A stretch of DNA of 64,000 nt from Chloroflexota bacterium (GTDB lineage Bacteria > Chloroflexota > Anaerolineae > UBA4142): contig JACRBM010000040.1 in assembly GCA_016219275.1 (NCBI GenBank), forward strand, positions 1-64,000. The letters are read 5' to 3'. This document shows, one piece after another, positions 24,293-32,650 of the stretch; position 1 is the first letter of the stretch, and each line of letters starts with the position of its first letter. A program made the position numbers and the translations under genes. The notes beneath the pieces were generated by a model that did no database searches, was not told the DNA's origin, and saw only the letters and a list, made by a program, of their open reading frames with translations.

Positions 24293-25018
24293 TTACTCGA
24301 TATGCTTGGCAATGATTCGCTTGACGTATTCAGGAATCGGAGACTGATTTGCTTGCGCGGCTTGCTTCAATCGCTCGTAGGTTTGAACCTCGTTGCCTCT
24401 CCACAAAATATCCGTGCGCCTGATTTCTTGTAGAGCTACATGCAAGTAACGCTCTGGACTTGCCCAGTAACAATTCAAACAAACATCGGCGGCTTTGCCG
24501 GTCTTCCAGTTTTCGCAGTGCTCGCAAGACCATGACTTGGCGCGATTGCAAGAACCGCAGACCAACATCAAATCCTGGGGATTCCATATACCTGGTTTAT
24601 CGTCACCTGCCACTTCGTATGGGACGCGATGATCTATCTGCAAATATCGCGACTCGAATTCTCCGCCACAAATCGCGCATTTGTGGCTACCTGTCTCGTA
24701 CATTTCCTCTTTCAATTTCTTGGGAAACGTTTTTCTGCCCTGCAGTCGTTCCTTACGAATTTTAGTGAGATCGCCAAACCGATAACCCGCAATCGAACGA
24801 CCATCACTGGAGCGAACGCGAAAAGTTTCCAATGGGATACCCGCTTCGCGGACATCACGTGCGGCTCTCGGTGGGTGATTGTACCCAGATTTCTTTTCCA
24901 ATTCCTCCGTCGTAACAAACCCGCGCTTTAGAATGTGCTCAATCACAATTCGCGCGCGCTTGTTCGTGATGGATGCTAATTGTTGCTGGATTTTCTTGTT
25001 AGGCAATTTTAATGGCAT
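24293..25018 (-). CDS. HNH endonuclease, probable restriction enzyme
   Basis: A 241-residue nuclease. The N-terminal 85 residues look like a winged helix (ILKRGFVTTEELEKKSGYNH, SDGRSIAGYRFGD). The HNH core follows: CAICGGEFESRYLQIDHRVP then NPQDLMLVCGSCNRAKSW, with the CxxC pairs holding zinc. A second Cys cluster, CEHCENW..DVCLNCYW, comes after. The gene lies 15 bp downstream of an adenine methyltransferase, the usual order of a type II restriction-modification pair. Its DNA is less GC-rich than the ABC genes, consistent with acquisition. Confidence 0.88.
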   Translation of the reverse strand: MPLKLPNKKIQQQLASITNKRARIVIEHILKRGFVTTEELEKKSGYNHPPRAARDVREAGIPLETFRVRSSDGRSIAGYRFGDLTKIRKERLQGRKTFPKKLKEEMYETGSHKCAICGGEFESRYLQIDHRVPYEVAGDDKPGIWNPQDLMLVCGSCNRAKSWSCEHCENWKTGKAADVCLNCYWASPERYLHVALQEIRRTDILWRGNEVQTYERLKQAAQANQSPIPEYVKRIIAKHIE

Positions 25019-25033
25019 TCGGTTTTCTCTGGA

Positions 25034-25957
25034 TTAGCTGGTTACAAATGCGAGTTGCACTGCTGCAGGTCGTGCCTTGCTTCGATTTACTAGATCGCGT
25101 GGATGAAGGTCCAATCGTTTAGCCAGCGCCTTTGAAAGGTACACCGATTCGTACGTAATTGCATCTCCACCCAAGAGGGTAGATTGTGTCGAACGCCCCG
25201 CATCCACTTCGATTCTCAATAATCCAAGTTCGCGAGGAAGTTGCTTGCCAAATGCCTTGTCGCCGGTTCGCCCATCATAACTCAAAATGAATGACATCTG
25301 ACGGCAATTCAGCAATTCTAGCTCACGCATCATTTCATCGAAACTCACACCGCCATAATAACGCGTGTCGCCGTTACTACACACACCTTGGTACGGCGGA
25401 TCCATGTAGATCAAATCGCTTGGCGTGGATGCCTGCAAAACATCCTTGAAATCCTTGCTCGTGATTTTGGTTCTGCCGCGCAAGATGTTCGATACGGCAA
25501 AGATATCGTCTGCCATCTTCCGCGGCTCGCGCCCCAGACGTCGGTTATCCGGACTCTGGTTGAATTCACCCTTTGGGTTATAACGCACCGATGCCTTGAC
25601 GCATCGCGCGAGCAAATAGAGCAAATACTCCGGTCGTTTTGTGCGGTTAAACTCGTCCCGAACCTGATCGTAATACTTGCGCTCATTCCCTTGCTGCTCT
25701 TTCCACAGACGCGCGTACCCCTCGGCAACGTTCTGTGGATTATTGATGATCTCATGCCACAATGTCATGAGCGGTTTGTTCAAATCGTTCAGATGAAAAC
25801 GCGATGCCTTGCCATAACACGCCGCGGCAATCGAAATTGCCGCCGAACCGGCGAACGGCTCAACTAGTGTCGCAATGTCGTGCGGGAAAAACGGCAGAAT
25901 GTACTTCGCGATGTTTCGCTTACTACCTTGATATGGAATCGGATGGGGCACTTTCAC
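25034..25957 (-). CDS. DNA adenine methyltransferase (MT_D12 / Dam class)
   Basis: A 307-residue N6-adenine methyltransferase of the D12 class. SAM-binding motif I is LVEPFAGSAAIS near residue 30, after the start PIPYQGSKRNIAKYI. The catalytic DPPY is in DLIYMDPPYQG. The C-terminal part GGDAITYESVYLSK is family-typical. Start GTG 25957 overlaps the TGA of the upstream membrane gene, so translation is coupled; the longer open frame upstream is out-of-frame sequence of that gene. It would protect sites cut by the HNH nuclease. Confidence 0.92.
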   Translation of the reverse strand: MKVPHPIPYQGSKRNIAKYILPFFPHDIATLVEPFAGSAAISIAAACYGKASRFHLNDLNKPLMTLWHEIINNPQNVAEGYARLWKEQQGNERKYYDQVRDEFNRTKRPEYLLYLLARCVKASVRYNPKGEFNQSPDNRRLGREPRKMADDIFAVSNILRGRTKITSKDFKDVLQASTPSDLIYMDPPYQGVCSNGDTRYYGGVSFDEMMRELELLNCRQMSFILSYDGRTGDKAFGKQLPRELGLLRIEVDAGRSTQSTLLGGDAITYESVYLSKALAKRLDLHPRDLVNRSKARPAAVQLAFVTS

Positions 25958-26472
25958 GATGCGCCTCGCTTCTCTCTCCACAACCAACCCACCTGAATCA
26001 TCACACCGACGACGAACAACACAACAATCGCGATGATCGCCATCGCGCCGCGCGGCAACAGGACGTTCGTCAACGTGATTGCGCCCGCGAGCGACGACAG
26101 ACCGATCAATGCCCAATCGAACAAGAGCGCGACCCATATCGCACCAATCACACCGCCGACGACAAACGCGATCAACGGGAGCGGCGTCGCGTCGAGGTTC
26201 AGCAAATCGAGAACACCTGCCGCGATGACTCCGCCCGCGACAAACCCGGCAATGCCGACGACGACATTCTGTAGAACAATCGCGAGCACCGCGCCCAGGA
26301 TGCCCACGCTCAACGCGACGAGCAACGTCAGCCACTCAGGTTGGCGTTGAAACACGCGCGCGGCAAACACCGCGCCCGCTTCAAATCCGATCGCCGCGAC
26401 AAAGACCCAGAACAACTTGCGTCCCAGCGTGAGGAGCAGAATACCTTCGAGCGCGCGGAACAGCGCAATCAT
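25954..26472 (-). CDS. Multi-span membrane protein, TMEM198/DUF4203-like
   Basis: A 172-residue protein of about six or seven hydrophobic helices separated by very short loops, many with Gly/Ala packing (VGIAGFVAGGVIAAGVLDLL). It resembles small DUF4203/TMEM198-type proteins of unknown function. The stop codon overlaps the methyltransferase start by three bases. CDGSH and Nudix genes lie immediately upstream. Confidence 0.75.
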   Translation of the reverse strand: MIALFRALEGILLLTLGRKLFWVFVAAIGFEAGAVFAARVFQRQPEWLTLLVALSVGILGAVLAIVLQNVVVGIAGFVAGGVIAAGVLDLLNLDATPLPLIAFVVGGVIGAIWVALLFDWALIGLSSLAGAITLTNVLLPRGAMAIIAIVVLFVVGVMIQVGWLWREKRGAS

Positions 26473-26475
26473 CGT

Positions 26476-26670
26476 TTACGCTTTCTCTGGACACAGTGGC
26501 GCTTGCACGACGACCGGTCCGATCGAGTTCGGTTCTTGTTTATGCGTGCCGTCGCAGATTGGAAATTCCTTCGACTTGAAACAGCGGCACAGCGAAACCT
26601 TCTCACCCGGTTCCAAGTGCACCGTCGTTCTCAAATGCCCATTCCGATTTTCCGTCGAATAGGTCGCCAC
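26476..26670 (-). CDS. CDGSH iron-sulfur protein
   Basis: A 64-residue protein with the zf-CDGSH signature CRCFKSKEFPICDGTH (residues 28-43), binding one 2Fe-2S cluster by three Cys and one His. A beta-rich N-terminus (RTTVHLEPGEKVSL) precedes it. Such small proteins act in redox or cluster transfer. It ends three bases upstream of the membrane-protein gene start and is probably co-transcribed with it. Confidence 0.93.
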   Translation of the reverse strand: MATYSTENRNGHLRTTVHLEPGEKVSLCRCFKSKEFPICDGTHKQEPNSIGPVVVQAPLCPEKA

Positions 26671-26709
26671 AATGCCTCTTCTCTAGACATCGCAAGTTAG
26701 AAACTTGCG

Positions 26710-27318
26710 CTACCTGATGCGCGTCAAAAAATCGAGCCACGCGTCTTGCGGCGGATTGATCGGCGGCAGCGCGTCGCAACGCGCCCAGAACGGTGTGAAC
26801 ATATGATTGTCCGTCTGCACGCGCCAACGATCCGGCGACGCGCCGCGAAATTCGAGATGAAAAAAATGTCGTCGGAGCGTGTCCGCGAGCGCGTCGTCCG
26901 CAACCCACGCCGTGATGTGAAACGTGATGTACTGCGGATTCAACGTGTCGTCCGATTCCTGATACGTCACCTGCGTGAATCCGTTCGCGCGGCGCTGCGC
27001 GGTCACTTGAATGCCGCGTCGGAATTGCACCCAGTTAAAGCTCGCCGCATCGGGACGCGCGTACGCTCTTGTTGTCCGCGCAATGAAAGGCAGATGATCC
27101 GGCAATCGTGTCTCTTGTGTATCGAGAAAGGCGCACACGTGCAACTCGTTCAAGCCGGATTCTTCGCGCGCCTCGCGTAACGCGGCTTGTGCGAACGGTT
27201 CGCCCTCTTCGACCGTGCCCGCCGGAATTTGGATCCCGGCATACGGATGTTCAAAGAGAAGCACTTCGTCGCCGTCATGCCGCGTGATGAACGCCGTTAC
27301 TTTATCCAGGTGTCGCAT
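26710..27318 (-). CDS. Nudix hydrolase
   Basis: A 202-residue protein with the complete Nudix box GTVEEGEPFAQAALREAREE plus SGL (residues about 35-57), binding Mg and cleaving nucleoside diphosphate-X bonds. The C-terminal 110 residues are unusual for a simple Nudix enzyme (PQYITFHITAWV, HFFHLEFRG, MFTPFWARCDALPP). ATG 27318 is chosen because the longer frame back to 27360 is encoded by the 98-bp repeat at 27336-27433; neither start has a strong ribosome binding site. Confidence 0.88.
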   Translation of the reverse strand: MRHLDKVTAFITRHDGDEVLLFEHPYAGIQIPAGTVEEGEPFAQAALREAREESGLNELHVCAFLDTQETRLPDHLPFIARTTRAYARPDAASFNWVQFRRGIQVTAQRRANGFTQVTYQESDDTLNPQYITFHITAWVADDALADTLRRHFFHLEFRGASPDRWRVQTDNHMFTPFWARCDALPPINPPQDAWLDFLTRIR

Positions 27319-27335
27319 CGCGTATCTACTCAGCC

Positions 27336-27433
27336 CATCCTTGCGAAGGTTCCCAGCCACTTTTCCGAGGACACGCGCGACGACAACAAATTCGATTCCT
27401 AGAGAATTACGCCTTCAAACCTTCGCAAGGATG
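27336..27433. repeat. 98-bp repeat element B, copy 1
   Basis: It has perfect 16-bp terminal inverted repeats, CATCCTTGCGAAGGTT and its complement. A second 98-bp copy is at 36305-36402 and a shorter inverted copy at 44748-44811. No coding capacity or clear target duplication is visible. It lies directly upstream of the Nudix gene. Confidence 0.88.
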
Positions 27434-27797
27434 ACCGGTCACCGCATCGCTCAATAAAAAGCGGACGACTCGACCGCACGCGTCGCGTGCAACGTCGAAA
27501 GCCGTCCACACCTGTTCACATCCGATTTGATTAAACTGGCAACCATGCCGATTCATTCCTGTGCACGCGGCTCTGCGACGCACCACCTTGCGACACAGCG
27601 AGTCATCGCAAACCATCGCCCGTGACGGGTCAATGGGGTTTCGGTTGAACGTGGCAGTCGGCGCTTTTCGTCGAGCGAGGATACTCGACGCCGTCATGCG
27701 CGCAGGGAACAAGACTAACGCAGAACGACCGGCTTGCCAAAGCTTGTTCGTATTGTAACACGATTTGGCGGGCGAAGCAAAAAACCCGGTGCTGTGG
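27434..27797. other. Unassigned 364-bp interval between two repeat elements
   Basis: No convincing gene. A minus-strand frame exists but crosses both repeat elements and shows no protein pattern. A hairpin (CGTCGAG..CTCGACG near 27680-27700) and several shorter stems suggest a possible structured RNA or a decayed gene. RNase P, tmRNA and tRNA signatures were not found. Confidence 0.4.
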
Positions 27798-27908
27798 CAC
27801 GGTTTTATAAAGTCATTTGCAGACCCATCCCCCAACCCCCTTCCCTCATAGGGAAGGGGGTTGGAGGTTAGGTTGGCAAGTGAGTCAAGCGACTTTTGAA
27901 AAGTCGTG
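27798..27908. mobile_element. MITE-like element A, copy 1 (111 bp)
   Basis: The ends CACGGTTTTATAAAGTC and GACTTTTGAAAAGTCGTG are imperfect inverted repeats. The interior carries CCCCCTTCCCTCATAGGGAA and GGGGGTTGG, a strong palindrome. The flanking nonamers GTGCTGTGG and GCGCTGTAG match at 7 of 9 positions, a decayed 9-bp target duplication. Copy 2 is at 36461-36574. Confidence 0.85.
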
Positions 27909-27954
27909 GCGCTGTAGGGGTTTTCCTTTATACGAATTCTTGATGAAAATTTCA

Positions 27955-27983
27955 TTGACATACGCCGATGAATCGTTTATGCT
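27955..27983 (+). promoter_or_regulatory. Sigma70-type promoter
   Basis: TTGACA (27955-27960), 17-bp spacer, TATGCT (27978-27983). It precedes a leader of about 60 nt and the small anchored protein at 28052. Confidence 0.85.
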
Positions 27984-28051
27984 CGTACTACCTTGGAGAG
28001 GATGCCGCGATGGGCGCGCATCGGTAAAACAAGATTCTGAAGGAGGAATCT

Positions 28052-28327
28052 ATGCGACGTGTGATATTCGTTGCCCTTGCGTTGGTCATTCTGCTGATCG
28101 GCGCGGGGATTTTTGTTTTAACGGCAAACGCGTTGGCGACAACGGCAACAGCCAACACGACCATGCCGGCGACCAACTCAATCGCCGTCACCACGAGTAA
28201 TACGACGATCCAAGAGCCGGTGCAAGCAATGCCCGCTTCGAGCGTGCCATACGGCAGCGATGCCGAGGAAGAGATCGCAACCTCAGCGCCAAAATCGCAA
28301 GGGCACTCGTGCGATTCGGGTTACTGA
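28052..28327 (+). CDS. Small membrane-anchored or secreted protein
   Basis: A 91-residue protein of unknown function. An N-terminal hydrophobic helix (VIFVALALVILLIGAGIFVL) acts as anchor or signal. A Thr/Ala/Asn-rich low-complexity region follows, then a Ser/Gly-rich tail ending GHSCDSGY with a single Cys. It has a consensus promoter, a strong GAAGGAGG site and two downstream terminators, so it is a well-expressed monocistronic unit. Confidence 0.8.
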   Translation: MRRVIFVALALVILLIGAGIFVLTANALATTATANTTMPATNSIAVTTSNTTIQEPVQAMPASSVPYGSDAEEEIATSAPKSQGHSCDSGY

Positions 28328-28348
28328 CCGAGGCAAGCTGCGTGAACG

Positions 28349-28384
28349 AGCCGTTGGACAAATCGTCCGGCGGCTTTTTATTTT
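28349..28384 (+). terminator. Intrinsic terminator of the small-protein gene
   Basis: GAGCCGTTGGAC, loop AAATC, GTCCGGCGGC, then TTTTTATTTT; the stem includes two G-T pairs. Confidence 0.85.
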
Positions 28385-28432
28385 CGCGTTATCATCATTC
28401 CGCATTATACTGGGATTGCCTATCCCACAAGC

Positions 28433-28466
28433 AAAGGACTTGCCGTTGAGGCAAGTCCTTTTTTTC
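28433..28466 (+). terminator. Second intrinsic terminator
   Basis: AAAGGACTTGCC, loop GTTGA, GGCAAGTCCTTT, followed by a run of T. It lies between the small-protein gene and the convergent cytochrome c gene. Confidence 0.88.
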
Positions 28467-28491
28467 ATCGCGATTTTTTTCAGCCACGTGA

Positions 28492-29415
28492 TTACGGCAC
28501 ACCGGAGAACGAACGCTCGTAGATAATCACTTTCCACAGCGCATCTTCGCCGAGCGATTTCCACGGCGGCATTCCCGTGCCCGCCACACCTTCGGAGACC
28601 ATAAAGAGATGGCATTCGGGTGAGATCGTTTGCATGAACGCCTTGTCCGCCAAATTCGCCGGCTTGGGGTTCAGCGACGCCGCGGTCGGTCCATCGCCGC
28701 GACCACGCGTGCCGTGACACGACGCACACAAATTATCGTACGTCGTTTTGCCGGCGGCGAGCGCCGCGCGATCATCCGGTTTGTACGGCGATTTTTTGCC
28801 GACGTACTCCGGTTTGATGTTCTGGCACTTGGGGTTCACGCCGGCAATGACCGGCGCAGGCGTCGGCGAAGGACCGGGCGTCGGGCTGGGTCGCGGTCCC
28901 GTCGCGAGCGGGGGGGGCCACGCATTCACTTCGGGCGCATCCTCACGCCAGTTCAGCACAAACGCCACGAGCGCATCCACTTGATCGGGACGCATCGGTC
29001 CGCCGTACTGATTGCCCCAGGTCGGCATACGCGCCGAGTACAAATCGGGACGCGAAGGAACCGGGCGACCGGCGGCAATCGTGTTCTTGAGAAACGCCGG
29101 AATGCTACCCGACCAACTGATTTCCTTTTCGCGCCGACCATCGAGCAAATCCATGCGGTTGATCGCCGGCGCAAGCGTGGGGATACCTTCGCCTTTGTTG
29201 CCGTGACAGCCCGCGCAGTACTGTCCATACAATTCAGCGCCCACTTCGATCTCGCGTCCTTGCAAGGACGCCTCGCGCTTTTGCATCACCGTCTGCGCGT
29301 CCGACGCGGTAAGATTGAAATCGCGCCCCATATCGTTCACGGCAATCGCCGCGAGCGGCACGCACGTGAGCAGGGTAAAAATGAATCCGACCAAGATTTT
29401 GAGTTGAGTGGACAT
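28492..29415 (-). CDS. Dihaem cytochrome c of the bc complex operon
   Basis: A 307-residue membrane-anchored cytochrome. An N-terminal hydrophobic helix (ILVGFIFTLLTCVPLAAIAV) is followed by haem domain 1 with YCAGCHGNKGEG, a Pro/Thr-rich linker (TPGPSPTPAP), and haem domain 2 with LCASCHGTRGRGDGP. Axial Met candidates are ARMPTWG and GTGMPPW. It is the third gene after Rieske and cytochrome b and is presumably the c1-like electron acceptor. Confidence 0.93.
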   Translation of the reverse strand: MSTQLKILVGFIFTLLTCVPLAAIAVNDMGRDFNLTASDAQTVMQKREASLQGREIEVGAELYGQYCAGCHGNKGEGIPTLAPAINRMDLLDGRREKEISWSGSIPAFLKNTIAAGRPVPSRPDLYSARMPTWGNQYGGPMRPDQVDALVAFVLNWREDAPEVNAWPPPLATGPRPSPTPGPSPTPAPVIAGVNPKCQNIKPEYVGKKSPYKPDDRAALAAGKTTYDNLCASCHGTRGRGDGPTAASLNPKPANLADKAFMQTISPECHLFMVSEGVAGTGMPPWKSLGEDALWKVIIYERSFSGVP

Positions 29416-29433
29416 GGTTTTCTCTTTGGCGCG

Positions 29434-31269
29434 TTATTCGTACGCAGATTCCTTGTGCAGGTAGATGATCTTTTCGTACACCCCGGCATCGGCGACGCTT
29501 TGCGGCGTCCAGGTAATTCGTAGCGTTACTTTTTTCAACCGCATCTGCCAATCCTCGACGACGAAAAATCCCTGCGCGTCCACCAAGCCGCTCTTGCCGC
29601 TCGTCTCTTTCCCGCGTTGCGATTCGCGCGCGACCGCGGTCTGCATCCGCGCAAGCATTCGATCGAATTCTTCGGCGTTCGCCGGCGGCGCGCCGTGTTG
29701 CGCCAATTCGTAACTGCCGACCGGCAATCCCTCATAACCAAGTCGGCGAACTTCGCCGCAGTTATCCAGCAAGAGTGGAATCGGCGGCAGCACGCATTCT
29801 TCCGGAATGAACTCTTGACCGATTTCGACGGCGGGCGGCGCGGACACGCCAAAGTACGGCGTGCCAAAGTACGAGAACACGACGAACAAGACGAGCGAGA
29901 TGATCGCGACGCTGAGACCCAGTTTGCGATTCTTGCCCTGGCGACTCGGCGTGCGACCCCAGAAGCGTTCCCACCATTCGTCAATGTACGGAATCGCAAA
30001 GATGACGACGAAAATCACCGTCGGAAAAATCACGCCCTGCACCGCCGGGCTATCGTAGAATTGCACGAGGTCAATCCCGATGAAATCGCGCAGCGCGCGC
30101 AAAATCGGCAAGACGACCGGGTCTTTCAACATGCCTTGAATCCAGAGAAAGTACCACGGTGCGGTCGTGTGCAGCGGCGTGCGGTACGGATCGGCGTGAT
30201 GTTCGAGCGGCGCGTGGAACGAGAACGCCGCGAACGCGACCATGCCGAACACCGCAATCGCGATCCACATCAATTCTTTCGTCAACACATCCGGTAAATA
30301 ATCGAGCCGTTCCTTCGCCGCTTTGCGCACAGCCGGATCGGGCGATTCTTCCTCGCTCGCCGGCAAACTGATGCCGTGCAAACGCGAAACGCGATAATAG
30401 TGCACCGAGATGAACACAATCGCGAGGGCTGGGAACAAGATCACGTGCAAGAGATAAAAGCGGAGCAAACCATTTTGCCCGATTGTGTCGCCGCCGCGCA
30501 AAAGCAGGTTGGAGATGTACCCCATGATCTCTTTCGGCGGCGCGGATTTCGCCATGCTTGTGCCAATCGTCACCGCCCAGTACGCCAGTTGATCCCAGGG
30601 CAGCAAGTAACCGGAGTACGAGAGACCCAGCGTGACGATGAGTAGAATCACGCCGGTGACCCAGGTGAATTGACGCGGATGTTTGTACGAGCCGGTCAGA
30701 TACACGCGCAACATGTGCAGCGCGACAAAGATCACCATCAACTCCGCGCCGATGCGGTGAACGTCGCGCATCAATTGACCGAACGGCACTTCGGCAATGA
30801 TCTTGACCATGGATTGGTACGCGCGGTCTTGTTCGGGAATGTAAAAGACCATCAAGATCGTGCCAGTGACCACTTCGACGAAGAACGTCAGCGCGCTCAT
30901 AAAACCCAGCCCGAACGTGTGCGTAAACTTGGTCGAGGATTTTTCGTAATAGCGCGGGCGAATGTGCGCGAAGAACGCGTTCGTGAACACTTTATAGCGC
31001 GGGTTCGGTTTTTCGACCGGCGGGTCGCCGCGAAAGAGCGCGCGCACATCCGCGATGCCCATGCCGGCGGACACTGCGCGCGTCGTATTGTCCGCCAACT
31101 CCCACGCTTTGCCGCGCATTTCTTGCGAGACGTTTGTGCGGCCTTCCTTCGAGCGCAACGCGCCGAGGATTCTCAGTGATTCTTTTGCGCCTACCGGCAA
31201 ACGCGTGTAGACCTGTTCCGCGATGGCGGTAAGCGGGTTGCGGCGTCCGTTTCCGTTTCCTTCAAACAT
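29434..31269 (-). CDS. Cytochrome b of a bc-type quinol oxidoreductase
   Basis: A 611-residue protein combining the four-helix cytochrome b core with the subunit IV-like part. The haem ligand region reads VHRIGAELMVIFVALHMLRV and later LHVILFPALAIVFISVHYYR. The Qo-site motif PEWY is replaced by APWYFLW. Long N-terminal (about 90 residues) and C-terminal (about 130 residues) hydrophilic extensions are additions to the family norm. It oxidises quinol and feeds the Rieske and haem c subunits encoded beside it. Confidence 0.93.
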   Translation of the reverse strand: MFEGNGNGRRNPLTAIAEQVYTRLPVGAKESLRILGALRSKEGRTNVSQEMRGKAWELADNTTRAVSAGMGIADVRALFRGDPPVEKPNPRYKVFTNAFFAHIRPRYYEKSSTKFTHTFGLGFMSALTFFVEVVTGTILMVFYIPEQDRAYQSMVKIIAEVPFGQLMRDVHRIGAELMVIFVALHMLRVYLTGSYKHPRQFTWVTGVILLIVTLGLSYSGYLLPWDQLAYWAVTIGTSMAKSAPPKEIMGYISNLLLRGGDTIGQNGLLRFYLLHVILFPALAIVFISVHYYRVSRLHGISLPASEEESPDPAVRKAAKERLDYLPDVLTKELMWIAIAVFGMVAFAAFSFHAPLEHHADPYRTPLHTTAPWYFLWIQGMLKDPVVLPILRALRDFIGIDLVQFYDSPAVQGVIFPTVIFVVIFAIPYIDEWWERFWGRTPSRQGKNRKLGLSVAIISLVLFVVFSYFGTPYFGVSAPPAVEIGQEFIPEECVLPPIPLLLDNCGEVRRLGYEGLPVGSYELAQHGAPPANAEEFDRMLARMQTAVARESQRGKETSGKSGLVDAQGFFVVEDWQMRLKKVTLRITWTPQSVADAGVYEKIIYLHKESAYE

Positions 31270-31304
31270 AGCAACGTGTCTCCTGCGATTTCACGATGGC
31301 GCGA

Positions 31305-31871
31305 TCAACCGTGCGACTCGCCTGGTGTTACCTTGCCGGTGTCCACGATCACATTCAATTCCGGGTCCGCCGGGATTTTGACGGGTTGCGCTTGCGCGTT
31401 CGTCGCGGCAACCACCTGGTTGCTCGCGCTGACAAACGTCATCGCCATCCGATCGAGACTGCGTCCGGCGGGTCCTTCGATGTACGTGCCCTCTTTCGTG
31501 TACTTGGAACCGTGGCAGGGACATTCAAAACGTCCCGAGACCGGTTGCCATTCGTAGAGACAGCCCAAGTGCACACACACGTCGTACAACGCGACAATCG
31601 CGCCGTTCACGTTTGCCAACCAAAATTTGCCTTCGCGATTGTGAATCGGCGGATCGTCCGGTTTGGGGAGCGCATCGCCGGCTTTGCCGAGCGGAAAAAC
31701 TCCGCCGAACTCGCCGACTTTGAAACGGGGAAATGAAAAGAAGAATGTGGCGCCGCCAAAGCCCACGACAAAAACAAACCCGAGCGAGGCGAGCCAGGCG
31801 TAATTGATAAATTCACGCCGAGTCAGCGGAGGCAGCGCTGCAATTGCCGCGCTAGTCTTTGCATCGGCCAT
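31305..31871 (-). CDS. Rieske iron-sulfur protein
   Basis: A 188-residue Rieske protein, first gene of the bc operon. An N-terminal anchor follows TRREFINYAWLASLGFVFV. The cluster motifs are CVHLGCLYEW and CPCHGSKY: two Cys and two His bind the 2Fe-2S cluster and the remaining two Cys form the stabilising disulfide. ATG 31871 follows GGAAGGAG. A perfect consensus promoter lies upstream. Confidence 0.95.
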   Translation of the reverse strand: MADAKTSAAIAALPPLTRREFINYAWLASLGFVFVVGFGGATFFFSFPRFKVGEFGGVFPLGKAGDALPKPDDPPIHNREGKFWLANVNGAIVALYDVCVHLGCLYEWQPVSGRFECPCHGSKYTKEGTYIEGPAGRSLDRMAMTFVSASNQVVAATNAQAQPVKIPADPELNVIVDTGKVTPGESHG

Positions 31872-31924
31872 GCTTTCGAATCTCCTTCCGTAGAGACAAA
31901 CCCAACTAAACATCGGACAATGGA

Positions 31925-31990
31925 CCACAGATTAACACGGATAAACGCAGATAGAAATAATCGGTGTTTATCTGTGTTTATCTGTGGCTT
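31925..31990. repeat. Complementary ACAGATAAAC-type arrays
   Basis: CCACAGATTAACACGGATAA on the left, GTTTATCTGTGTTTATCTGT on the right: 9-10 bp units in opposite orientation forming a hairpin in the Rieske leader. Confidence 0.8.
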
Positions 31991-32016
31991 GTATTAGGGG
32001 CGTCAAAAGTGGGCGC

Positions 32017-32046
32017 ATTATAGCACACGCTAAAAAATCGTGTCAA
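32017..32046 (-). promoter_or_regulatory. Consensus promoter of the bc-complex operon
   Basis: On the minus strand: TTGACA (32046-32041), 18-bp spacer, TATAAT (32022-32017). The leader of about 140 nt contains the repeat hairpin at 31925-31990. Confidence 0.9.
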
Positions 32047-32083
32047 GGCACCCTTGAAATTTTCTTAAAATTTTAACGAGAAA

Positions 32084-32112
32084 TTGACAAAAGCAAATGC
32101 GCGTGGTACATT
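32084..32112 (+). promoter_or_regulatory. Promoter of mreD-like gene
   Basis: TTGACA (32084-32089), 17-bp spacer, TACATT (32107-32112). An upstream frame beginning at TTG 32084 is therefore promoter, not coding. Confidence 0.8.
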
Positions 32113-32149
32113 TCGCTCAACGCTTCGTCGCTCGCTTGGCAAACTGCGT

Positions 32150-32650
32150 ATGTCAAACTGGGTTTTAATTCCACTCCTCTTACTCGTCGCGGTCCTCCAA
32201 GCGACGCTCTTGCCACTGGTGCCGGTCTTTGGTTTTACGCTCGACCTTGCCCTTGTGCTCGTGATTGGCTGGGGTTTGGTCGGACCGGCGTGGCAAGCCG
32301 CGCAATGGGGATTCACGCTCGGTCTATTCCTCGATCTGATATCGGGCTTGCCATTTGGCGCGCATACCTTGTCGCTCACACTCATCGGATTGTTGATGAG
32401 CGCGGGTCAGTTGGTCTTTTTCCGAAGTAATCTTGCCGCGCCGCCCATCGCCGCGGTACTCGCAACGCTGATTCAACACCTCATCATTCTCAGTATCCTC
32501 GCCTTCACCGGGCAACCGATCGCGTGGGACGCGTTTCTATTACGCGTCACATTGCCGACCGCGTTGCTCAACACGCTCACACTCACCGCGTTGTTCCTGC
32601 CCCTACGCTGGCTCGCACAGCGCGTCGCGCCACAAATGGAATTTCATTAG
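32150..32650 (+). CDS. mreD: Rod shape-determining protein MreD
   Basis: A 166-residue membrane protein of about five helices: WVLIPLLLLVAVLQATLLPL, then LDLALVLVIGWGL, WGFTLGLFLDLISGLPFGAH (the conserved G.FLDL.SGLPFG stretch) and more. MreD belongs to the elongasome guiding lateral wall synthesis. MreB and MreC genes are not adjacent. ATG 32150 fits the promoter at 32084-32112; no strong ribosome binding site is seen. The 3' end overlaps the convergent gene by four bases. Confidence 0.85.
   Translation: MSNWVLIPLLLLVAVLQATLLPLVPVFGFTLDLALVLVIGWGLVGPAWQAAQWGFTLGLFLDLISGLPFGAHTLSLTLIGLLMSAGQLVFFRSNLAAPPIAAVLATLIQHLIILSILAFTGQPIAWDAFLLRVTLPTALLNTLTLTALFLPLRWLAQRVAPQMEFH

Noticed and set aside
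25958-26335. N-terminal extension of the adenine methyltransferase
   Set aside because: The extra 126 residues are Arg/Cys-rich and come from the other frame of the membrane-protein gene; GTG 25957 fits the family start.
27434-27797. RNase P RNA or tmRNA
   Set aside because: Neither the conserved RNase P core motifs nor the tmRNA ends with a tRNA-like TTCGA loop were found.
27407-27961. Minus-strand frame of about 184 codons
   Set aside because: It runs through two repeat elements and a promoter, and shows no recognisable domain or ribosome binding site.
30139-30147. APWY in place of PEWY in cytochrome b as a defect
   Set aside because: Replacements of the PEWY Glu are known in menaquinol-type bc complexes, so it is noted in the gene entry but not treated as anomalous.
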